From: Sulfurospirillum halorespirans DSM 13726
GTDB taxonomy: Bacteria > Campylobacterota > Campylobacteria > Campylobacterales > Sulfurospirillaceae
DNA: 64,000 nucleotides
NCBI RefSeq assembly: GCF_001723605.1
Contig: NZ_CP017111.1
Location: 1,178,001 to 1,242,000 of the forward strand
Reading direction: 5' to 3'
The translations under genes and the position numbers were made by a program. How positions within the stretch are numbered: position 1 is the first letter of the stretch; each line of letters opens with the position of its first letter. Shown piece after piece: positions 16,621 to 24,603 of the stretch. Below the pieces are notes generated by a model. It was not told the DNA's origin, ran no database searches, and saw only the letters and a program-made list of their open reading frames with translations.

Positions 16621-17550
16621 CTAAAGTTTTATATTAAGTCTGTATTGTTTTAGGCTCATTTTGTAGTATTGTCGAAAAAAGCGAGAACAGGTGGTTTGGG
16701 TATTGAAGTTGAGTGTAGATGTTATCTGCTTGATGCTGTAATCTGTATACGTCAGAAGATAAACCATCTCTTTAATGATTCGTACATGTATAAAGTAAAG
16801 TGCGCTTTTTTGTGTTGTTACTTTGACCGTTTCACTTAAATGCTTAGAGGTAATATTGAGCATATCGGCATACCCTTTGACACTTTTTTGGGTTATAAAG
16901 TGTTTTTCAATGAGTTCTAAATAATGGCTAGTAATCTGCTCAGCTCTTGTATGCGCTTGTACGTTTACGTGTTGGTTGAGTAGTTTGCCACGCTTTAAAA
17001 TATAGAGCATTTCTAAGATGTAGAGTCTAACCATCTCCTTATAATCGCTATTTTCACTTTTCGTTTCAAGATGAATATGTTCATACAATGTTTTTACTTG
17101 TGTGAACATATTGGAAGGAAGCAGTATAGGATTGATACTGTGTTCATGAAAGGTTATAAGGTCTTGAATAGCTTTATTGTCATGTTGATGTGAGAATAGA
17201 ACGTTTTTATTGAACAGGAGGATATAGTATTCTGATTTTTCAGCATACGTCTCAAACGAAAAGATGGAACCGGGGAGAATTAATTGCAGAGAGCTTTTAG
17301 AAATGTCAAATGTATATTGATTAACACTGTTTTTAGCTTTCCCATCAAGGCATAAAAATAATGCAAAAAAATCAAACCGTATCGGAAAACCTTTTTTCCC
17401 TTGAATATCATTATGCAACATAACAATATCTTTAGGAGAAAAATTGTCTGCTAGAACATCCATGCCAAATGTAGGATTTTTTTTGTGAAAACCTTCATAG
17501 ACTTTAAGGACTTGCTCCATTGTTAGTAATGAATGGGTCGAGGTATTCAT
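16621..17550 (-). CDS. AraC-family transcriptional regulator
   Basis: The 309-residue regulator has an N-terminal cupin-like ligand domain (about 30-170) and a C-terminal AraC DNA-binding domain with two helix-turn-helix units (about 205-305; KGYADMLNITSKHLSETVK and SIKQITSTLNFNTQTTCSRF). The second unit ends in the usual FRQYYKMSLKQYR pattern. It is the gene before the DsbA-like protein on the same strand, about 106 bases apart, which may be its target. Codon use is AT-rich compared with the window average, hinting at acquired DNA. Confidence 0.9.
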   Translation of the reverse strand: MNTSTHSLLTMEQVLKVYEGFHKKNPTFGMDVLADNFSPKDIVMLHNDIQGKKGFPIRFDFFALFLCLDGKAKNSVNQYTFDISKSSLQLILPGSIFSFETYAEKSEYYILLFNKNVLFSHQHDNKAIQDLITFHEHSINPILLPSNMFTQVKTLYEHIHLETKSENSDYKEMVRLYILEMLYILKRGKLLNQHVNVQAHTRAEQITSHYLELIEKHFITQKSVKGYADMLNITSKHLSETVKVTTQKSALYFIHVRIIKEMVYLLTYTDYSIKQITSTLNFNTQTTCSRFFRQYYKMSLKQYRLNIKL

Positions 17551-17675
17551 CTTTTTTATCCAACTCTTTTGATTGAAACTAACATGATTTTAATAGAAAA
17601 TACTTTAAATGTTTGTATGTTGAAAAAGTTTCTGGAAGTTTAAAGGATGAATGATGCTTTGATTGAAGAAAGAAC

Positions 17676-17689
17676 GGTGGATGGGGATA
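17676..17689. other. Left attachment site (attL) of the tRNA-Gln island
   Basis: GGTGGATGGGGATA is identical to 20907-20920, the 3' end of tRNA-Gln including its encoded CCA. The likeness continues leftward with a few differences (TTGATT-GAAGAAAGAA against TTGATTCGAAGAAAAAA). This is the duplicated tRNA end expected when a tyrosine integrase inserts at a tRNA gene. It lies inside the 17551-17879 gap. I see no gene in the rest of that gap, only AT-rich sequence. Confidence 0.75.
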
Positions 17690-17879
17690 CAACACTCAGA
17701 AATTTATAAGTTTGAAGCTAAATCTTCAAACCAAAGCAGTCAAAATTCAGAGGTGGTTTAAGTTTCAATTCGCAACTTTTTTACATTAAAAACTGACGAC
17801 TTCTGCGCTTCGCTTGACATTCAATAGTAAAGATAGAAAAAATTGTCAAGAACTAATTTAAAAGCCTTTGTTAAATTTA

Positions 17880-18074
17880 TTAAAGATTTGTGAATTTAGA
17901 TCGAGACTTTATTTGCTTTTTCTTGATAGTAGCGTTAGCAACTTTTTGTAAAAAAGCCTTTTTCCCTTGGAGTTTCAAGTCATTCATAGGCTGATAATCG
18001 TTCGTATCAATACTATCTTCTAAGGTTTTAAAAAGAGTTATTTCTTCTTTTGAATAGAGGCTTTTATTTGGCAT
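17880..18074 (-). pseudogene. Probable truncated antitoxin (CopG-type N-terminal part only)
   Basis: The ORF has 64 residues from ATG 18074, or 68 from 18086. The pattern SKEEITLFKTLEDSIDTNDY and the following ANATIKKKQIKSR resembles the N-terminal half of a common small antitoxin family. In that family a ribbon-helix-helix DNA-binding region normally follows the basic KK stretch. Here the frame ends a few residues later, so that region is missing. No matching toxin lies next to it. I read it as a remnant inside the integrated island; a short intact protein of unknown role is the alternative. Confidence 0.4.
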
Positions 18075-18121
18075 AGTGAAATCCATGTAAAGTAAAAAAA
18101 GAGCTTTGCATGGCTCTAAAA

Positions 18122-18535
18122 TTATTGAATATATTGATTGTAGAAATCTGATGAAGAGATAGTATCAATATCAGAGTTTTGAAAGCCTTTTTTATCATTT
18201 GTAATAATAAGCCTTGCTTTCTTTTCCTTTGCACAAAAATACTGAACAGCATCTTCAAAATCTTTAAAATCAGAGTTTATAGCATCTCTTAATATTTTTT
18301 CATTTACTGATACAATTGTATATTCATCTAAAAAAGTATTAATATATTCTTTGAGTTTTTTAGGCTCAATTCCTTTTCTAGCAAAATAATGTATATTAAC
18401 TATTGATATGTCATTGAGAATAATTTCAAAATTTTTTTCACTAAGAAAAAATAGAACACTTTTTGCAATTCCATTGTCTCTATTTAAAATAGAATCTAAA
18501 AAAATATTAGTATCAATATAGATTTTTGCATTCAT
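18122..18535 (-). CDS. PIN-domain toxin (VapC-like RNase)
   Basis: The 137-residue PIN-domain protein shows the acidic residues expected for metal-dependent RNase activity: Asp in YIDTNIFLD at the N-terminus, the DFKDFEDAVQY segment near residue 90, and TNDKKGF near 113. Antitoxin and toxin are adjacent with a 4-base gap, antitoxin first, the standard type II order. It lies inside the tRNA-Gln island, where it would help keep the island in the chromosome. The coding sequence is strongly AT-rich compared with core genes. Confidence 0.8.
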   Translation of the reverse strand: MNAKIYIDTNIFLDSILNRDNGIAKSVLFFLSEKNFEIILNDISIVNIHYFARKGIEPKKLKEYINTFLDEYTIVSVNEKILRDAINSDFKDFEDAVQYFCAKEKKARLIITNDKKGFQNSDIDTISSSDFYNQYIQ

Positions 18536-18539
18536 GCTT

Positions 18540-18842
18540 TTAATTAGCCTTACTACTAAAATATTCTTCTTTAGCTTGGTTAATACCTAAATTCATTTTA
18601 GATGGGTCAAGTAAGCTATGAAGTCCTTCCATTGCATTTTTTAGTTTTTGAGCCTTAGTAGTATTTTTAGATTTCGCACTTCTAAGGAGTTCATCTAAAT
18701 CACTTGAAATTGCTTGATGTTTTCTAAAATTATTTACACTATTTTGTGATATTTCTACTTTGAAATGAAATTTTTTCATTGCTAAATCCAAGAATTCTTG
18801 AATTTTACTTTTGTCATCAGAGTCAATGTATATTGTTGTCAT
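18540..18842 (-). CDS. Putative antitoxin for the PIN-domain toxin
   Basis: The 100-residue protein begins MTTIYIDSDDKSKIQEFLDLA, a short beta strand plus helix. Its C-terminus, GINQAKEEYFSSKAN, is a plausible toxin-binding tail. Role is inferred from position: it directly precedes the PIN gene with a 4-base gap on the same strand. I see no clear ribbon-helix-helix or AbrB fold by eye, so the DNA-binding class is unknown. Confidence 0.6.
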   Translation of the reverse strand: MTTIYIDSDDKSKIQEFLDLAMKKFHFKVEISQNSVNNFRKHQAISSDLDELLRSAKSKNTTKAQKLKNAMEGLHSLLDPSKMNLGINQAKEEYFSSKAN

Positions 18843-19034
18843 AGATAACCCTTTTTATAATATAAACTAAGCTCATTTTAACGAAATTATCACAAAAAGC
18901 AAATTTCCTTTTTGAATTACTTGAATCAGTGAAAAATTAATGTTTATAGCTTATTTGTAGTTCTGTATTATAACAACTAATTACTGAAAAATCTGATTTA
19001 TCAATGTGTATAAAAATTTTGATTTATTGTCTGA

Positions 19035-19214
19035 ATTATTATAAAAAAGTTTCCATCTGAAAAAAAAGGTGATTTTTCAAGGCTTTCAACTGCACGTAAA
19101 ATAAAACGAGATCTCCTAAAATCTCTTGAACGTGGGTATTTTGTTCGAATTATAAAAGAGTTAGTACCTCAAAAAGTTTTTAAGCAATCAACAATCTATG
19201 GCTTTGGAGCATAA
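19035..19214 (+). pseudogene. Open-frame remnant fused upstream of the methyltransferase gene
   Basis: A 59-codon open frame runs from after the TGA at 19032 to TAA at 19212-19214 without any ATG, GTG or TTG start. The peptide is basic and helical (DFSRLSTARKIKRDLLKSLE, then YFVRIIKELVPQKVFKQSTI). It overlaps the first in-frame ATG of the methyltransferase, and its stop lies 1 base before the preferred methyltransferase start. It looks like the 3' end of a former partner gene, perhaps DNA-binding, that lost its 5' part. The rest of the gap 18843-19034 is AT-rich with no gene seen. Confidence 0.4.
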
Positions 19215-19215
19215 A

Positions 19216-19995
19216 ATGCAATTAATTCTTTCCCTATGTTCAGGCATCGGCTTACTAGATCGTGCATTCAAAGAAGCAGGTTTCTGCGTTGTCAGTGAAG
19301 GTGACATCATTCTGGGCAATCATCATGATATTCGTTTATTCAAAGGTATAAAAGGGAAAATTTATGGCGTTATCGGTGGAACTCCTTGCCCTGATTTTTC
19401 TCCTCTCAAACGTGACCGCCCTGTATTAAAAGATTTATACGGTTATGAAATGCTTTTGGAATTTAAAAGGATAGTTTTAGAGTGTGACCCCTCCTGGTTT
19501 CTTTTAGAAAATGTTGCAGGTGTACCTAACGTTAAAATAGACGGATATTCTCATCAACGAATTGACATTAACCAATCTTGGTATGAAAATGTGACTCGGC
19601 TGCGTCATATTCAATTCGGTCATAAAGAGAATAAATACTTACAAATTGAAAGAAAAAATGTGACTGATCAATCACAGAAATTAGAATCATGTGCCTTAGC
19701 TAATGATAGCCGTTCCTTTAGAGAGCTTTGCAGATTGCAAGGCTTAGAAGATGACTTCGACTTAAAAAGTTTTAACGTGCAAGGTAAAAAACGTGCAGTT
19801 GGTAATGGTGTACCTCTTTCAATCGGTCGAGTATTAGCAAAAGCTGTGACTGATCTGGATGAAAAAATCTGTGTATGTGGTTGTGGTCGTATTGTGACCC
19901 ATCGAGGTGGTTATTATGACTATTCATGCCGTAAACGAGCCCAAAGAAATAAAAATAAATTTGCTGTGACTGATCAACAACAAATAGGTGCATAA
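19216..19995 (+). CDS. Orphan C5-cytosine DNA methyltransferase
   Basis: The 259-residue enzyme has motif I (LSLCSGIGLLDRAF), motif IV with the catalytic Cys (GGTPCPDFS), motif VI (LLENVAG), a short target region, motif IX-like FRELCRLQGL and motif X (GNGVPLSIG). A C-terminal Cys-rich tail (CVCGCGRIVTHRGGYYDYSC) resembles a small zinc ribbon. It methylates C5 of cytosine in an unknown sequence. No restriction enzyme is next to it. Short length and the island setting fit phage-type protective methyltransferases. I prefer ATG 19216, with GGAG 6 bases upstream, over 19198. The integrase start follows its stop directly. Confidence 0.9.
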   Translation: MQLILSLCSGIGLLDRAFKEAGFCVVSEGDIILGNHHDIRLFKGIKGKIYGVIGGTPCPDFSPLKRDRPVLKDLYGYEMLLEFKRIVLECDPSWFLLENVAGVPNVKIDGYSHQRIDINQSWYENVTRLRHIQFGHKENKYLQIERKNVTDQSQKLESCALANDSRSFRELCRLQGLEDDFDLKSFNVQGKKRAVGNGVPLSIGRVLAKAVTDLDEKICVCGCGRIVTHRGGYYDYSCRKRAQRNKNKFAVTDQQQIGA

Positions 19996-20883
19996 ATGAC
20001 ACTTCAAAACTTCTATGATGAATTTTTTGAGTTAACTGTACCCATTCAATCCGAAAAGACGGTGTTAACAAAAAGAGCTTTTTTCAAAAATCGAATCTTG
20101 CCTTCTTTGGGTGAAATGGAAATGGGAGAGGTTAAATACATTCATATTCAAAAATTTGTCAATGATCTTTTGGGAGTAGGGTTAAAACCAAAAACAGTTA
20201 AAAATATCATTAGTGGTCTTTCTACCTTGTATCGTTATGCAGAAAAACATGAGATTGTAATGGCTAATCCTTGCCAGTATGCAGAGCTCCCACAATTCGA
20301 TAATAAAAGAGATTTTGAATATTCTAAAGAGGTTCAGGTCGAATTCGTTAAATCTGCGTTGACGTATCGTGAACCAATGATGCGAGATATTTTCCTATTT
20401 TTGTTCCATGGTCGAAGAAAAGGAGAGGTCTTAAATCTTACTTGGGATATGGTGGACTTTGATCAAAGGCTCTATAAAATCCCTGCAATGATCAACAAGG
20501 CACGTAAAAATATGAGCTATAAAATGACTGATATTCTCTATGATCGTCTTATGTTCCATTATCTGCATGAGTGTATTAATCAGAATACACGCTTTCCAAG
20601 AGGTTATGTGTTCGTAAATCCTGAAACACGTACAAAATATTCCTATTTGAAAAAAGCATGGGAGCGGTTTTTAGAGTCCAATGATCTTCCCAAAATTAGA
20701 CTTCATGACATACGCCATCTAATAGGTACGTATTCGATCAATATTTTAGAGTTACCGATTGAAAAAATAAGTCATACTCTTGGTCATACGAACGTAGCAA
20801 CGACAGAGAAATACGTTACGATAAAACCTGAAACGAGTAAACAAGTGATTGATAAGATCTTTGCGAGTGTTGAAAGTGTTTGA
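19996..20883 (+). CDS. Tyrosine recombinase / integrase of the tRNA-Gln island
   Basis: The 295-residue integrase has an N-terminal SAM-like arm-binding domain (about 1-100) and a C-terminal catalytic domain. The catalytic series is visible: Arg in FHGRRKGEVLNL, LHDIRHLIGTYSIN (His-x-x-Arg), LGHTNVATTEKY with the final His and the nucleophilic Tyr. Its ATG abuts the methyltransferase stop with no gap, so the two are expressed together. The gene ends 25 bases before tRNA-Gln, whose 3' end is duplicated at 17676; this identifies the attachment site. Confidence 0.93.
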   Translation: MTLQNFYDEFFELTVPIQSEKTVLTKRAFFKNRILPSLGEMEMGEVKYIHIQKFVNDLLGVGLKPKTVKNIISGLSTLYRYAEKHEIVMANPCQYAELPQFDNKRDFEYSKEVQVEFVKSALTYREPMMRDIFLFLFHGRRKGEVLNLTWDMVDFDQRLYKIPAMINKARKNMSYKMTDILYDRLMFHYLHECINQNTRFPRGYVFVNPETRTKYSYLKKAWERFLESNDLPKIRLHDIRHLIGTYSINILELPIEKISHTLGHTNVATTEKYVTIKPETSKQVIDKIFASVESV

Positions 20884-20906
20884 AAAGTTTGATTCGAAGA
20901 AAAAAG

Positions 20907-20920
20907 GGTGGATGGGGATA
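20907..20920. other. Right attachment site (attR) within the tRNA-Gln 3' end
   Basis: GGTGGATGGGGATA repeats the sequence at 17676-17689 exactly. It covers the CCA, discriminator and acceptor strand of tRNA-Gln, so insertion leaves the tRNA gene intact on the integrase side. Confidence 0.75.
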
Positions 20921-20983
20921 TAGGATTCGAACCTATGAATACCACGACCAAAACGTGGTGCCTTACCGCTTGGCGAATCCCCA
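20909..20983 (-). tRNA. tRNA-Gln (anticodon TTG)
   Basis: The minus strand folds into a full cloverleaf. The 7-bp acceptor (TGGGGAT / ATCCCCA) has CCA encoded at 20909-20911. The anticodon stem CCACG/CGTGG carries the loop TTTTGGT (anticodon TTG), and the T-arm contains GGTTCGAATCC. The discriminator reads T. It carries the island attachment site at its 3' end. It lies 22 bases downstream of the fMet gene on the same strand. Confidence 0.95.
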
Positions 20984-21005
20984 AGAAGAACATCATTTTA
21001 AAAAC

Positions 21006-21081
<76 letters not shown>

Positions 21082-21197
21082 ATATTATAAATCAAAGGGA
21101 AGTGAACCCTGATAACTGGAGCGAAACCAGCTTATCTCAGCGCTTGGCGATATTCAACCAAGTCGTTAATTGAGGTGAAATTATAGTCATTTTTAAT

Positions 21198-21225
21198 TTG
21201 TTTGTCAAGGGTAATTTACTATAAT
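21198..21225 (+). promoter_or_regulatory. Promoter for ribBA
   Basis: TTGTTT (21198-21203) and TATAAT (21220-21225) are spaced by 16 bases and lie 26 bases before the ribBA start. They suit the housekeeping sigma factor. No FMN-riboswitch motifs are visible between promoter and gene. Confidence 0.65.
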
Positions 21226-21251
21226 CATTTAAAATTAGTTTTGGAGCGAAA

Positions 21252-22274
21252 ATGCCTATTCAAAGAGTCAAACAAGCGATAGAAGATATCAAGCATGGCA
21301 AGATGGTAATGATGGTCGATGATGAGGACCGAGAAAATGAGGGAGACCTTGTTTACGCCGCAACGTTCTCTACTCCTGAAAAAGTTAACTTTATGGCTTC
21401 GGAAGCCAAAGGTTTGATCTGTGTTTCATTAAACGAAGAGATCGCTAAGCGTCTTGAGTTGAATCCGATGGTGAAAAACAACGACTCACAGCATGAAACA
21501 GCCTTTACGGTTTCTGTGGATGCGCGTGTCTGTTCTACGGGTATTTCAGCGTATGAGCGTGACATCACGATCAAAATCCTTGCCGATGCGCTCAGCCAAC
21601 CTTCCGAGCTTGTCAAACCAGGGCATATCTTCCCGCTAATAGCCCGTAAAGGTGGAACGTTGGTTCGCACAGGGCATACAGAGGGTTCGGTTGATCTTTG
21701 TCGTTTAGCAGGGCTTCGTGAGGTTTCAGTGATCTGTGAAGTGATGAAAGAAGATGGGCACATGGCGCGTCGCGATGATTTGGATATTTTTTGCAAAAAA
21801 CATGGCATTAACATCGTCTATATCTCGGACATCGTCGCGTACCGTATGCAGTCTGAGTCCTTGGTGCGTGAAGTGTTTTCATCCAATGTCGAATTTTTTG
21901 GAGCGCATACACGCAAGATCGACATGGTTGATCATGAAGGGAACCATCACATCGTTTATGCGTTTGGCGAGATCGGCAAAACCAGTGCAGTGAAGTTTCA
22001 CCATATTTTACCCGACAACGAGCTTTTGGCGCATGAGAAAAAATACCAAGGCATTTTAAAAGCGATTGAGTATCTTAAAACACACAATGGCGTTTTCATC
22101 TTTGTCGACAGCGAATACACCACCAACCCAGAGCTGAGAGAGTTTGGCATTGGGGCGCAGATTCTTCAAAAACTGGGCATTGAAAATATTGATTTGATTT
22201 CGATTACGTCACGTAAAGATTATGTAGGGCTTGCCGGTTTTGGGCTCAATATTAACCAAGAAATTATTCTGTAA
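21252..22274 (+). CDS. ribBA: RibBA-type 3,4-dihydroxy-2-butanone 4-phosphate synthase with decayed RibA domain
   Basis: Of 340 residues, the N-terminal RibB domain (about 1-200) is intact. It has DDEDRENEGDL, CVSL, the HTGHTEGSVDLCRLAG-type loop (RTGHTEGSVDLC) and the C-terminal GHMARRDDL segment. It converts ribulose 5-phosphate to the four-carbon riboflavin precursor. The C-terminal part corresponds to GTP cyclohydrolase II but lacks the zinc cysteines and the DCGxQL-type motif, so it should not act as RibA. Such split activity is known in related bacteria, where RibA is encoded separately. A TTACATGTAA copy follows the stop at 22279. Confidence 0.92.
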   Translation: MPIQRVKQAIEDIKHGKMVMMVDDEDRENEGDLVYAATFSTPEKVNFMASEAKGLICVSLNEEIAKRLELNPMVKNNDSQHETAFTVSVDARVCSTGISAYERDITIKILADALSQPSELVKPGHIFPLIARKGGTLVRTGHTEGSVDLCRLAGLREVSVICEVMKEDGHMARRDDLDIFCKKHGINIVYISDIVAYRMQSESLVREVFSSNVEFFGAHTRKIDMVDHEGNHHIVYAFGEIGKTSAVKFHHILPDNELLAHEKKYQGILKAIEYLKTHNGVFIFVDSEYTTNPELREFGIGAQILQKLGIENIDLISITSRKDYVGLAGFGLNINQEIIL

Positions 22275-22298
22275 ATCTTTACATGTAAAGGGGTGTGA

Positions 22299-23993
22299 AT
22301 GGACTTTTTTCTTCTTTCGTCACTGGTTCTTTTAGCGGTCACTGCGATTATGGTGACCATTTCCAAGCATATGGGACTTGGCTACATCTTGGGATTGCTG
22401 ATCGCTGGAATTATCGTAGGGCCTCATACACCAGGACCTATTGTGACGAGCGAAGTGGAGTCTATGCGCCATTTTACGGAGTTTGGTGTGGTGCTCTTGC
22501 TCTTTGTGATTGGGCTGGAAATGCAACCTGCAAAGCTCTGGTCGATGCGCAAAGAGGTTTTTGGCTTGGGTTCGCTTCAAGTCATTGTCTCTGGTCTTGT
22601 GCTTGGATTTTACATGAATTTTTTTGTGGAAAGTTTAGGGGTTGCTATGCTTTTAGGCTTTACCCTAGCACTCTCTTCGACCGCATTTGTTATGCAGATT
22701 TTGCAAGAAAAAGGTAAGCTCAACACGGAACACGGTAAAAATGCGTTTGCAATTTTGCTCCTTCAAGACTTAGCGGTTGTTCCTCTTTTGGCGATGCTTC
22801 CACTGCTCTCACCCCAACCGCAAACTTCAGAAACTTCTTGGCTTGAGTCGTGCATCAACGTTGTCGCGATGGTGGCACTTTTGATTGTGTTTGGGCGTTA
22901 CATCATTCCTAAAGCACTGGATAAAGTGGCTAAACAACGCAACAAAGACGCTTTTTTACTGGTAACGATGCTGAGCGTGGTGCTCTCTGCGTACCTCATG
23001 GATCATGCAGGGCTTTCGATGGCATTGGGCGCTTTTTTGATGGGCATGTTTCTTTCCACATCACGCTATAGTTTTCAGATCGAATCAAGCCTTGAGCCGT
23101 TTAAAGGTATCTTGATGAGTCTTTTCTTCATTGCTGTGGGTATGTCGATAGACTTTAAAGCGATTATGAGCGATCCTTGGGTTTTTAGTGGGCATGTTGT
23201 GGCGATTTTAGTGCTGAAAGCTTTGGTTATTTTTGCCTTGATGCTTGCGTTTGGTGCCACGAAAAGTGGTGCGATTAAACTTGCCTTTTTGCTCAACCAA
23301 AGTGGTGAGTTTGGCTTTGTTCTCTTTGGTGCGGCAAAGGCGCTTAGCATCATCGACGATCAGCTTTTTGTGATAGGCATCGGCGTTATTTCCATCAGTA
23401 TGCTTCTCACGCCTGCACTCTACTCGTTTGGGTGTTCACTGGCGAATCGCTTGGCGAAAGTCTCTCAGTTTTCCTACTTTAACACTGAAAATGCGAGTAT
23501 GGAACAAAAAGTAGTGATCGCAGGTTTTGGAAGTACGGGAAAAGTGATTGCGCGGATGCTTAAAAGCAGTTCGATTCCTTTTATCGTGTTTGACATCAAC
23601 ACACACGAAGTTGCCTTGGGGCGAAAAGAGGGCTTACCCGTCTTTTTTGGCGACATTACCGATCTCAAACTGCTGAGTACCATCAAACTCGATCAAGCTT
23701 CGATGATCATTGTCTCCATCGACCATAGTCTCAATGCGATCAAAGTCGTGAAGCACATCAAAGAGAACTATCCGCACATTAAGATTTTGGCACGCGCCCT
23801 TGACATCAAAGCAATGGATAAAATGCTTGCCGCTGGTGCGAGTTGGGTCATTGCCGAGACGTTGGAAAGTAGCATTCGCACAGGCTCGGAGGCGCTGAGT
23901 CAAATGGGCGTGCCAACCGATGAGATCGCTAGCTTACTTGAGGCGTTTCGCAAAAATGAGTATGAGCTCATTCGTGAGTTGACCAAAGAGTAA
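22299..23993 (+). CDS. Kef-type cation/proton antiporter with RCK (TrkA-N) domain
   Basis: The 564-residue CPA2-family transporter has about 12 membrane segments (residues 1-385), including GLEMQPAKLW, the LQDLAVVPLLAMLP segment with the ion-binding Asp, and NQSGEFGFVLFG. A cytoplasmic RCK domain (about 400-520) has a nucleotide-binding loop GFGSTGKVIARML. Such proteins exchange K+ or Na+ for protons and respond to NAD(H) or glutathione adducts. Start ATG 22299 follows a GGGG-containing ribosome site. It is convergent with the truncated kinase gene, with only 4 bases between stops. Confidence 0.9.
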   Translation: MDFFLLSSLVLLAVTAIMVTISKHMGLGYILGLLIAGIIVGPHTPGPIVTSEVESMRHFTEFGVVLLLFVIGLEMQPAKLWSMRKEVFGLGSLQVIVSGLVLGFYMNFFVESLGVAMLLGFTLALSSTAFVMQILQEKGKLNTEHGKNAFAILLLQDLAVVPLLAMLPLLSPQPQTSETSWLESCINVVAMVALLIVFGRYIIPKALDKVAKQRNKDAFLLVTMLSVVLSAYLMDHAGLSMALGAFLMGMFLSTSRYSFQIESSLEPFKGILMSLFFIAVGMSIDFKAIMSDPWVFSGHVVAILVLKALVIFALMLAFGATKSGAIKLAFLLNQSGEFGFVLFGAAKALSIIDDQLFVIGIGVISISMLLTPALYSFGCSLANRLAKVSQFSYFNTENASMEQKVVIAGFGSTGKVIARMLKSSSIPFIVFDINTHEVALGRKEGLPVFFGDITDLKLLSTIKLDQASMIIVSIDHSLNAIKVVKHIKENYPHIKILARALDIKAMDKMLAAGASWVIAETLESSIRTGSEALSQMGVPTDEIASLLEAFRKNEYELIRELTKE

Positions 23994-23997
23994 AGTG

Positions 23998-24603
23998 TTA
24001 CATGTAAATCGTTTCCATGGTATGGGTTTCTGCTTGAAAAAGGAGCTCTTCAATCATTTTTTGAAGAATCATAATCTCCTCCAGTTGGGTCTGTAAAATC
24101 GCACGGTATTCGTCATTGGGGCGCTGTTTTCGCAGGGCTACTTCGATCTCACCTCTCATGATGGTGAGAGGTGTTCGCAGTTCATGCGAGGCATTTGTGT
24201 TAAACTCTTTGACCCCTCGAAACGCTTTTTCAAGGCGGTCTAACACCTCATTAAACGCAAGGGCAAGATGGTTGATTTCATCATTAAAAGGTCTTTGCTC
24301 GATGCGCTTGGAGAGGTCTTTGGGCGTAATCGCTTTGATCTCATGAAGCATGGCTTGAATGGGTTGAAAGTATTTGTGAATCAAAACATAACCTCCCATA
24401 CTCGAAAAAATCAAAATAAACGGGTTCAGTAACCACAATGTCCCAAGAAAATGCTCGATGGCTTCATGCGCTTCTAGCGTTACATAGGTTCTTTCATGTA
24501 ATGTGTGTTCCACATTGATATAGAGGGCATAGTTAAACCCTGCTAAAATCAGTGTTTGAATCGCTAAAAACCATAAAAGCAATTTCACTTTAATGCTCAG
24601 CAT
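23998..24603 (-). pseudogene. Histidine kinase truncated after the dimerisation domain
   Basis: The 201-residue product has two membrane helices (about 5-25 and 55-78), HAMP (about 80-130) and the HisKA H-box ASHELRTPLTIMRGE with His about 140. It ends at LLFQAETHTMETIYM, before any HATPase domain. It cannot bind ATP as written. The stop codon TAA is supplied by a TTACATGTAA palindrome (23998-24007), the only copy in the window read in the frame that contains a stop. No response regulator is adjacent. It is either a decayed kinase or a regulatory stub that heterodimerises with other kinases. It overlaps the phosphoesterase gene by 14 bases, so it is probably translated. Confidence 0.75.

Noticed and set aside
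21096-21165. Third tRNA gene next to tRNA-fMet
   Set aside because: A 7-base loop and stem are seen, but D-arm spacing, T-loop and acceptor pairing do not fit.
21100-21250. FMN riboswitch before ribBA
   Set aside because: The conserved riboswitch blocks are not found; only local hairpins and a plain promoter are visible.
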